Assembly: GCF_001894825.1 (NCBI RefSeq)
Contig: NZ_BCWY01000027.1
Span: 50,250 to 114,249, forward strand
Direction of reading: 5' to 3'
DNA length: 64,000 bases
DNA from: Rhodococcus jostii NBRC 16295
GTDB taxonomy: Bacteria; Actinomycetota; Actinomycetes; Mycobacteriales; Mycobacteriaceae
The translations under genes and the position numbers were made by a program. A model generated the notes under the pieces. The model had not been told where the DNA came from. It worked only from the letters and a program-made list of their open reading frames with translations, and searched no databases. This document shows, piece after piece, positions 58,305 to 64,000 of the stretch; the stretch's first letter is position 1; the number at the start of each line of letters is the position of its first letter.

Positions 58305-59819
58305 TTACTCCGGATAGTCCTCCGGCCAAGCCAGATGGGTGTTGCGGCGACGGCCCCGCAACTGCACCTGTTCACCGAGTTCCCAGTGCGCCTGTTCTTC
58401 GTCGTCGGCGAAATACAGCGCACTGGTCGATGCCAGCACTCGGCTGGGGTGGAGCTTGGCGAGTTCGGTGAGCCGCGAGGCCTCGTTGACCGGGTCGCCG
58501 ATCACCGTGTACTCGAAGCGTTCGGCGGCGCCGATGTTGCCGGCGACGGCGAGGCCTGCGGAGACGCCGATGCCGACGTCGAGGCCGGTGATCTCGTTGA
58601 GCGCGAACCGCAGCTCCCGGGCCGCGGCCAGCGCAGCCGTCGGTGCGTCGGGGCGGTCGAGCGGGGCCCCGAAGATCGCGAGCGCTGCGTCACCCATGAA
58701 CTTGTTGACGAAGCCGTGGTGCCGGTCGATCACGTCGACGACGACGCGGAAGAACTCGTTCAGCAGGTTCACGACCTCCCCGGGGGGACGCTCCGCGGCG
58801 GCGCCGGTGGAGCCGACCATGTCGACGAAGAGCACCGCGACGAACCTGGTCTCGCCGCCGAGTTCGGTACCGAACTGCAGTGCCCGCCGCGCGACGTCCT
58901 CGCCGACGTGCTGGCCGAACAACTCGCGCAGGAGTCGCCGCTCGTCGGACTCGCGCATCATCCGGTTGAACCCGACCTGCAGTCGCCCGATCTCGCTGCC
59001 GTCGAACACCTCTACCCGGACGTCGGTGGCGCCGCGCTGGACGCGTTCGATCGCGCGTCGCAGTTGCTTGATCGGGTCGGAGATCTGGCTGGCCGTCAGC
59101 ATCGACAGCGCGAACGCCTGCGCGATCGCGATGATCGATAGCAGCATGATCGCCCACGCGAGCGCGTCGGGGGAGAACACGAGGTCGGTGGTGATCTGCG
59201 TCACGCACAGCAGGATGATGCCGATGACAGGCATCAGCGTTCCGAGTCCCCACGTCATGGCCATCCGGGTGCCGACACCGGGCGCCATGGTCCGGTCGAA
59301 CTCGCCCTCGCTGAGCGCGCGGGCGGCTACCGGACGCAGAATCCGCTCGCCGAGCATGTACGTGAAGCCGAACGTCGTGGTCGCGGCCATGCACACGGTG
59401 ACGATCACCGCGACCGCGAGTTCCGGCATCTCGGTGATCGTGAGCAGCACGAAGATGATGCCGCCGAGGATCCACAGCACCAGGTGCACGATCGCCTGGC
59501 GCAGCGGCGCGTGCAGCGCCGACATCTGCTCGCTGCGCGTCGGCGGACCCCCACGCAACTGCCAGCGGACGACGGACCTCAGCATCATCGCGGCGGCGGT
59601 GAGACTCACCACGGCGGCGAATGCCAGGTAGCCGCCGAAGATCGCGACGTTACGCACCCGGTCGGCGATGATTTCCTGCGATTCGGGGATCGGCACGCCG
59701 TAACGCACGAAGGCGAACACGAGGATGGCGCCGATGAAATTGGCGAGGAGCATCGAAACCATATAGAGCGGCCATCTGCTGCGGACCGTTGCCGCGATCG
59801 CTCTATAGGATTTCCGCAC
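58305..59819 (-). CDS. Membrane-bound class III adenylate cyclase with HAMP domain
   Basis: The 504-residue protein has an N-terminal membrane part of about six helices, a HAMP domain (residues 260-310, SQISDPIKQLRRAIERVQRG) and a C-terminal class III nucleotide cyclase domain. The metal-binding aspartates lie in VAVLFVDMVGSTG and VNKFMGDAALAIFGAP, and the transition-state region is GDPVNEASRL. The layout equals that of M. tuberculosis Rv3645/Rv1318c-type cyclases, in which the HAMP domain couples a membrane signal to cAMP synthesis. GTG 59819 is the likely start. Upstream in-frame codons lack a ribosome site. It is divergent from the AI-2E permease gene. Confidence 0.9.
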   Translation of the reverse strand: MRKSYRAIAATVRSRWPLYMVSMLLANFIGAILVFAFVRYGVPIPESQEIIADRVRNVAIFGGYLAFAAVVSLTAAAMMLRSVVRWQLRGGPPTRSEQMSALHAPLRQAIVHLVLWILGGIIFVLLTITEMPELAVAVIVTVCMAATTTFGFTYMLGERILRPVAARALSEGEFDRTMAPGVGTRMAMTWGLGTLMPVIGIILLCVTQITTDLVFSPDALAWAIMLLSIIAIAQAFALSMLTASQISDPIKQLRRAIERVQRGATDVRVEVFDGSEIGRLQVGFNRMMRESDERRLLRELFGQHVGEDVARRALQFGTELGGETRFVAVLFVDMVGSTGAAAERPPGEVVNLLNEFFRVVVDVIDRHHGFVNKFMGDAALAIFGAPLDRPDAPTAALAAARELRFALNEITGLDVGIGVSAGLAVAGNIGAAERFEYTVIGDPVNEASRLTELAKLHPSRVLASTSALYFADDEEQAHWELGEQVQLRGRRRNTHLAWPEDYPE

Positions 59820-59949
59820 GACGTTCAATTTAGCGGTGGGTGTACCGGGTGGCGTAGGACACGTCCCCTTAACGGCGCGCACAGGTCCCTGCGCGCGTGT
59901 TTCCCGCGCGAATCGCCCGGCGCTCCCCGAACCTCGATACGCTCCGCAG

Positions 59950-61164
59950 GTGAACGCGAACGAGCAGCGCTCGGAAACAGCCGCGGTAACACAGGGCGGG
60001 GGCCATCCGTCGGCGGCGGTGCACCCGGTGGTGCGGGTGGCGGCCGAATGGACGTGGCGTCTTCTCGTCATCTTCGCGGGTCTGCTGACGCTCGGCTACA
60101 TCGTGACCAGGCTCGACACCGTCCTCATCCCGGTGGGTCTGGCGCTCCTCGCGTCGGCGCTGCTGGTGCCTCTCGTCGACTGGTTGCAGGGCAAGGGGGT
60201 GCCGCGGTCGGCGGCCGTCCTGGTGGTCCTCATCGGTTCGATCGGCATCGTCGCCGGGATCATGACGTTCGTCGTCGAGCAGTTCATCGAAGGACTTCCC
60301 GGTCTCACCGAACAATTCGAGGCGTCCGTCACACAGATCCAGGGGTGGCTCACCGACGGACCGTTCCACTTCAGCGAGGACCAGATCCGGCAGGCCGGCG
60401 ACTCGGTGGTGAAGTCCATCCAGGACAACCGCCAGCAGCTGACCAGTGGCGCCTTGACCACGGCCACGGTCGTCGGCGAGATCTTCACCGGCGCCCTGCT
60501 GACACTGTTCACCCTCATCTTCTTCCTGTACGGCGGAACTCAGATCTGGGATTTCGTCACCCGCCTCGTTCCCACCGCGTCACGGCGGCGGGTCCGGTTG
60601 GCGGGGAGCCAGGGGTTCGGCTCGCTGGTCGGGTACGTCCGGGCGACAGTGGCGGTGGCTGCGGCGGACGCCATCGGGATCGGCGCGGGACTCGCGATTC
60701 TCGGGGTCCCGCTCGCTCTGCCGCTGGCGTCGCTCGTGTTCATCGGTGCGTTCATCCCGATCGTCGGTGCGTTCCTCACCGGGTTCCTCGCGGTGCTCGT
60801 GGCGCTGGTCACCAAGGGATTCCTGACCGCGCTGATCGTGCTCGGCATCATCATCGGGGTGATGCAGCTCGAGGCCCACGTCCTGCAACCACTGCTCCTG
60901 GGCCGCGCGGTCCGGCTGCACCCGCTCGCGGTGGTGCTGGCCATCACCACCGGCATCGTCCTCGCCGGGATCGTCGGCGGCCTCCTCGCCGTGCCGATCG
61001 TCGCGCTGCTGAACACGGCGGTGCGATCGCTGCTGTCCACGGACCCCGACGCCACCTACGATGCGCTCGAGGTCGACGACCCGGCAGTCCCGCTCTACCC
61101 GGCCGAGGCCGACGCACCGTCCCACCTCGACGACACTGCGCAGACCCATGACCGACGAGAGTGA
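59950..61164 (+). CDS. AI-2E family permease (TqsA/PerM-like)
   Basis: The 404-residue protein has about eight membrane helices in the AI-2E transporter (UPF0118) pattern: a first helix near LLVIFAGLLTLGYIV, a central cytoplasmic domain (residues 100-170, FEASVTQIQGWLTDGPFHFS), and the C-terminal FIPIVGAFLTGFLAVLVALVTKG and QLEAHVLQPLLLGRAV segments. The family includes putative autoinducer exporters and Na+/H+-type antiporters, and function in actinobacteria is unclear. GTG 59950 is the preferred start. The histidine-kinase gene begins inside its last 17 bases, so they are one operon. Confidence 0.88.
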   Translation: MNANEQRSETAAVTQGGGHPSAAVHPVVRVAAEWTWRLLVIFAGLLTLGYIVTRLDTVLIPVGLALLASALLVPLVDWLQGKGVPRSAAVLVVLIGSIGIVAGIMTFVVEQFIEGLPGLTEQFEASVTQIQGWLTDGPFHFSEDQIRQAGDSVVKSIQDNRQQLTSGALTTATVVGEIFTGALLTLFTLIFFLYGGTQIWDFVTRLVPTASRRRVRLAGSQGFGSLVGYVRATVAVAAADAIGIGAGLAILGVPLALPLASLVFIGAFIPIVGAFLTGFLAVLVALVTKGFLTALIVLGIIIGVMQLEAHVLQPLLLGRAVRLHPLAVVLAITTGIVLAGIVGGLLAVPIVALLNTAVRSLLSTDPDATYDALEVDDPAVPLYPAEADAPSHLDDTAQTHDRRE

Positions 61165-62350
61165 GCGACGCACCCGACTGCACTACCGGCCGCGAACCAC
61201 GACCGAGCTCGACACCCAGCCCGACGCCCCACTGTGGCGGGCCGCGCAGGCGTTCCGCCTCGTCACGCTGGTCTATGCGATCAGCTACCAGTTCGTGTCG
61301 GTGCAGTACTACACCCACCAGCGGCTGAGCTGGTTCCTCGTCGCCCTGATGGCGGTGTGGTCCGGCCTCTCCGCGGTCCTGCTCTCCCACGGGAAGGTCC
61401 CGCGCTACCAGATCGTGATCGCCGACCAGCTGGTGGTCATCGCGCTGATGGCGTCGACTCGCCTTGTCTCCGATCATGATTGGTACAACAACCATCAGAC
61501 CCTGCCGACCACCCTGTGGGTCACCAACGCCGTCATCTCCGCCGCCGTCTACGGTGGACCGTGGCTCGGCATGGCGTCGGGGGTGCTGATGGCGACGGTG
61601 AGCGCGGTGGTGCGCGACCAGGTCAACCTCGACCTGTGGCGGGACGCGACGGCGCCCGTCCTGGTGTCGGTGGGGCTCGCGCTCGGTCTCGCCACCACCA
61701 CCGCGAGGCGCGCGCAGGCCCAGTTGGAGCAGGCCGTGCGGTTGGCTGCCGCGACCGAGGAACGGGAACGCCTCGCCCGCGAGGTGCACGACGGCGTCCT
61801 GCAGGTGCTCGCGCTCGTCCGTCGCCGCGGCAACGAGATCGGCGGGCCGGCAGCCGAACTCGCCGACCTCGCCGGGGAGCAGGAGGTGGCGCTGCGCATG
61901 CTCATCTCCGAACAGGGCGCGGGCGTGGCGTCGGATCTGGGTGGGAGCGCGATAGACCTGCGACTGCTGCTGGGCACCCGGGCCAGCACCACCGTGTCGG
62001 TGTCGACCCCCGCGGCACCCGTGACGATCGAGCGACGACGGGCGACGGAACTCGCCGCGGTCGTCGACACGGCGCTGTCCAACGTCGCACTGCACGCCGG
62101 TGCGGGTGCCAAGGCGTACGTGCTGCTGGAGGATCTCGGCGACGAGATCATCGTCAGCGTCCGCGACGACGGCAGCGGAATCGCGCCGGGCCGGCTCGCC
62201 GAAGCGGAGGCCGAGGGACGCATGGGAGTATCGAAATCCATTCTGGGCCGCGTCGGTGCGCTCGGCGGCACCGCCGAACTCGACACCGAACCCGGTCAGG
62301 GCACCGAATGGGAGATCCGCGTGCCGAAGGGAGACGAAACAGATGGGTGA
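61148..62350 (+). CDS. Sensor histidine kinase with DUF5931-like sensor domain
   Basis: The 400-residue kinase begins with a five-helix membrane sensor that resembles DUF5931 (LWRAAQAFRLVTLVYAISYQ). Next comes a HisKA_3 dimerisation domain with phosphoacceptor H214 in LAREVHDGVLQVLAL, then a HATPase_c domain (N box VDTALSNVALHA, G1 box VRDDGSGI, G2 box GRMGVSKSI, G3-like LDTEPGQGTEWEI). This is the NarX/DesK-type kinase of the actinobacterial MacS group. It overlaps the permease gene by 17 bases and the response regulator by 8, so all three are coordinately expressed. The stimulus is unknown. Confidence 0.93.
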   Translation: MTDESERRTRLHYRPRTTTELDTQPDAPLWRAAQAFRLVTLVYAISYQFVSVQYYTHQRLSWFLVALMAVWSGLSAVLLSHGKVPRYQIVIADQLVVIALMASTRLVSDHDWYNNHQTLPTTLWVTNAVISAAVYGGPWLGMASGVLMATVSAVVRDQVNLDLWRDATAPVLVSVGLALGLATTTARRAQAQLEQAVRLAAATEERERLAREVHDGVLQVLALVRRRGNEIGGPAAELADLAGEQEVALRMLISEQGAGVASDLGGSAIDLRLLLGTRASTTVSVSTPAAPVTIERRRATELAAVVDTALSNVALHAGAGAKAYVLLEDLGDEIIVSVRDDGSGIAPGRLAEAEAEGRMGVSKSILGRVGALGGTAELDTEPGQGTEWEIRVPKGDETDG

Positions 62351-63011
62351 CGAGGACACCGGCGAACAGATCACGGTGATGGTCGTCGACGATCATCCGA
62401 TGTGGCGGGACGCCGTCGCCCGCGACCTCGAGGACGCCGGGTTCGGCGTGGTCGCCACGGCGGACGGCGTCGCCACCGCGGCACGTCGGGCGGCGGCGAC
62501 GCGTCCCGCGGTCGTGCTCATGGACATGCAACTGCCCGACGGCAACGGCGCCGCGGCCACCGCCGCCGTCCTCGAGGTGTCGCCCGACAGCCGGGTACTG
62601 GTGCTGTCGGCGTCGTCCGAGCGCGACGACGTACTCGACGCCGTCAAGGCCGGGGCGTCCGGCTACCTGGTGAAGAGCGCGTCCGTGGAGGAACTGCTCG
62701 ACGCGGTCCGGGCCACCGCAGCGGGGCAGGCCGTGTTCACTCCGGGGCTTGCCGGACTCGTGCTGGGGGAGTACCGCCGAATGTCGAGCGCGCCCGCCGC
62801 CGAGCAGGGGCCCGCGGTCCCGAAGCTCACGGAACGGGAGACCGAGGTCCTGCGGTTCGTCGCGAAAGGGCTGAGCGCCAAGCAGATCGCGACCAAGCTG
62901 TCGCTGAGTCACCGCACCGTCGAGAACCACGTCCAGGCCACCCTCCGCAAGCTGCAGCTGGCCAACCGCGTCGAGCTGACCCGGTACGCCATCGAGCAGG
63001 GCCTCGAGTAG
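62343..63011 (+). CDS. NarL/LuxR family response regulator
   Basis: The 222-residue protein has an N-terminal receiver domain (acidic pocket VVDDHP, phosphoacceptor D61 in LMDMQLPDG, Lys in GYLVKSASV) and a C-terminal LuxR-type helix-turn-helix (LTERETEVLRFVAKGLSAKQIATKL followed by SHRTVENHVQATLRKL). It is the partner of the overlapping kinase. ATG 62343 lies inside the kinase end (8-base overlap). Palindrome copy 6 starts 3 bases after its stop codon and should terminate the operon. Confidence 0.94.
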   Translation: MGDEDTGEQITVMVVDDHPMWRDAVARDLEDAGFGVVATADGVATAARRAAATRPAVVLMDMQLPDGNGAAATAAVLEVSPDSRVLVLSASSERDDVLDAVKAGASGYLVKSASVEELLDAVRATAAGQAVFTPGLAGLVLGEYRRMSSAPAAEQGPAVPKLTERETEVLRFVAKGLSAKQIATKLSLSHRTVENHVQATLRKLQLANRVELTRYAIEQGLE

Positions 63012-63013
63012 CC

Positions 63014-63053
63014 GTGAGTACTTGTTAACCGCGGGCGGTTACTAAGTACTCAC
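63014..63053. repeat. 40-bp palindrome, copy 6 (terminator)
   Basis: The arms (GTGAGTACTTGTTAACCG and CGGTTACTAAGTACTCAC) differ at two positions around the loop CGGG. It directly follows the response-regulator stop and is the only copy between two plus-strand genes. The mini-hairpin GCGCCGGAGGCGC (63056-63068), the complement of that at copy 1, abuts it on the right. Confidence 0.9.
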
Positions 63054-63089
63054 GGGCGCCGGAGGCGCACGAACATTAGCCTTGTCGGT

Positions 63090-63740
63090 ATGGAGGCACG
63101 GGACCTACGCGTATCGGATGCGGAGCGGGAACACGTCGGCGAATTGTTGCAGCGGGCGGTGGGCCAGGGGATGCTCTCGCTCGGCGAGTTCACCGAACGG
63201 ATGGACACGGCTCTCGCCGCGAAGACACGGGCGGAGCTGAACGTCGTCCTGGTGGATCTGCCGGGAATCCAGCTGATCTCCGAGTTCACGCCGCCGCCGT
63301 ACCCCGATCAGCCGTACGTGTCACGCCCGGCGCCCCCGGTTCCGCCGGTCGCACACCGGTCGCCGCCGCCGCCGCCGGGGGACGTCATCCGCGGTCGCAT
63401 GTCGTCGGTGAGCCGGACCGGCTCCTGGAACGTGCCCCCGGCCCTCGAGGTGAACACCCGGCTGTCGACGGTGACGCTCGACTTCACGCGGGCCGTCATG
63501 TCCACACAGGTGGTGCATGTGACGATCGACGACTACGCGAGCACGATCTCGCTGGTCGTGCCGGAAGAGGCGACCGTCGACCTCAACGGTGTGGAAACGG
63601 TCGGCGGTTCCGCGAACAACAAGGTGCGCACCGGACCACCGATCGGTCCGCTGCACGTCGTGGTCCGGGGCAAGGTCCGGTTCGGGAACGTGACCGCGAA
63701 GCACCCGTTCGGCACCTCGATCCGCCGAATGTTCGGGTAG
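63090..63740 (+). CDS. DUF1707 domain protein with LiaF-like C-terminus
   Basis: The 216-residue protein begins with a DUF1707 (SHOCT-like) domain: LRVSDAEREHVGELLQRAVGQGMLSLGEFTERMDTALAAKTRAEL. A Pro-rich linker (residues 70-105, with APPVPPVAHRSPPPPP) and a beta-rich cell-wall-active-antibiotics-response (DUF2154/LiaF-like) domain follow, ending in GKVRFGNVTAKHPFGTSIRRMFG. Such proteins are linked to envelope-stress responses in Gram-positive bacteria. It follows a two-component operon but a terminator-like palindrome separates them. Function is unproven. Confidence 0.88.
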   Translation: MEARDLRVSDAEREHVGELLQRAVGQGMLSLGEFTERMDTALAAKTRAELNVVLVDLPGIQLISEFTPPPYPDQPYVSRPAPPVPPVAHRSPPPPPGDVIRGRMSSVSRTGSWNVPPALEVNTRLSTVTLDFTRAVMSTQVVHVTIDDYASTISLVVPEEATVDLNGVETVGGSANNKVRTGPPIGPLHVVVRGKVRFGNVTAKHPFGTSIRRMFG

Positions 63741-63806
63741 CACGACCCAGACCGCTCGAGTAGGGCTACTCATGTGTGGGCGCCGTCGCCGCCGGACGAT
63801 GGATCC

Positions 63807-64000
63807 ATGTCCACACCTGGTACTCCTTCCGTCGATCCACGGCTGGTCGCGCAGCTCTCCGGCGAGTTCTCGGCGCTCGGGCAGCAGATGCGGCACGTGG
63901 GTGAGAACCTCGCCGTCCTGCAGGCGCAACTCGCGGCCGGCCCGCGGCCCGCACCACAGCCGGCGCCGCAGCCGATGTACCGACCCCCGGTGCCGCAGGC
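63807..64000 (+). CDS. N-terminal part of a protein with coiled-coil and Pro-rich start (partial)
   Basis: A frame opens at ATG 63807 and runs off the right edge. The first 65 residues read as a short amphipathic coiled coil (LVAQLSGEFSALGQQMRHVGENLAVLQAQL) followed by a Pro/Ala-rich segment (RPAPQPAPQPMYRPP). This start resembles the DUF2339-type multi-pass membrane proteins of actinobacteria, but the diagnostic part is outside the window. No ribosome site is strong. Confidence 0.55.
   Translation, partial: MSTPGTPSVDPRLVAQLSGEFSALGQQMRHVGENLAVLQAQLAAGPRPAPQPAPQPMYRPPVPQ

Noticed and set aside
13484..63053. CRISPR array or phage-type repeat from the six 40-bp repeats
   Set aside because: The copies are kilobases apart, each is a single palindrome at a gene end, and there are no spacers or cas genes.

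Overview
The window is high-GC chromosomal DNA from a mycolata actinobacterium, most probably Rhodococcus of the jostii/opacus type. This is inferred from the gene families and from closest resemblance to Mycobacterium tuberculosis proteins: ugpAEBC in the M. tuberculosis order, a Zmp1-type peptidase, an FprB-type ferredoxin/ferredoxin reductase, and a PbpA-like lipoprotein. The many catabolic CoA, MFS and alpha/beta-hydrolase genes also fit. I see no rRNA, tRNA, transposase, integrase, prophage or CRISPR array. Coding density is high and nearly every gene starts after a recognisable AGGAG-like site.

Layout. 1-4.7 kb: the 3' end of an unknown gene, a serine hydrolase, a dodecin, the ferredoxin-reductase fusion behind a KstR-like site, and an L,D-transpeptidase. 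4.9-9.1 kb: the ugpA-ugpE-ugpB-ugpC importer operon. 9.1-13.5 kb: zmp1, an exported intradiol dioxygenase lipoprotein, a pirin and a small protein. 13.5-26 kb: a catabolic region with two units on the minus strand (SDR-amidohydrolase-MaoC, and acyl-CoA dehydrogenase then MFS-acyl-CoA ligase). Both units have copies of one inverted repeat in their promoters and are probably controlled by the MarR protein at 15951. A LysR-MFS-CocE set and a PfpI gene lie between them. 26-35.5 kb: small membrane proteins, hydrolases, a TrpF, an orphan periplasmic-type binding protein, an acyl-CoA dehydrogenase with a KstR-like operator, and a MerR-aldo/keto reductase operon. 36-41.8 kb: an MFS-M20 peptidase-amidase operon divergent from a double-domain AsnC regulator, then a yeast-type cytosine deaminase. 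41.8-48 kb: an ABC-F protein and a pair of penicillin-binding lipoproteins, the second of which has lost all its catalytic motifs. 48-54.5 kb: TauE and POT transporters, TetR regulators, a UPF0104 membrane protein and YceI. 54.5-64 kb: leuA with a divergent GntR, a second UPF0104 protein, a membrane adenylate cyclase, an AI-2E permease overlapping a two-component system, and envelope-stress-like genes.

The most striking non-gene structure is a family of six 40-bp palindromes (consensus arm GTGAGTACTTRTTAACCG) at 13484, 21060, 21701, 54528, 57105 and 63014. Each lies at the 3' end of a gene, each can form an 18-bp hairpin, and each carries stop codons in every reading frame on both strands. 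Five neighbouring genes use a stop codon inside a copy. The family looks like a repeated, mobile or gene-converted bidirectional terminator with translational stops.
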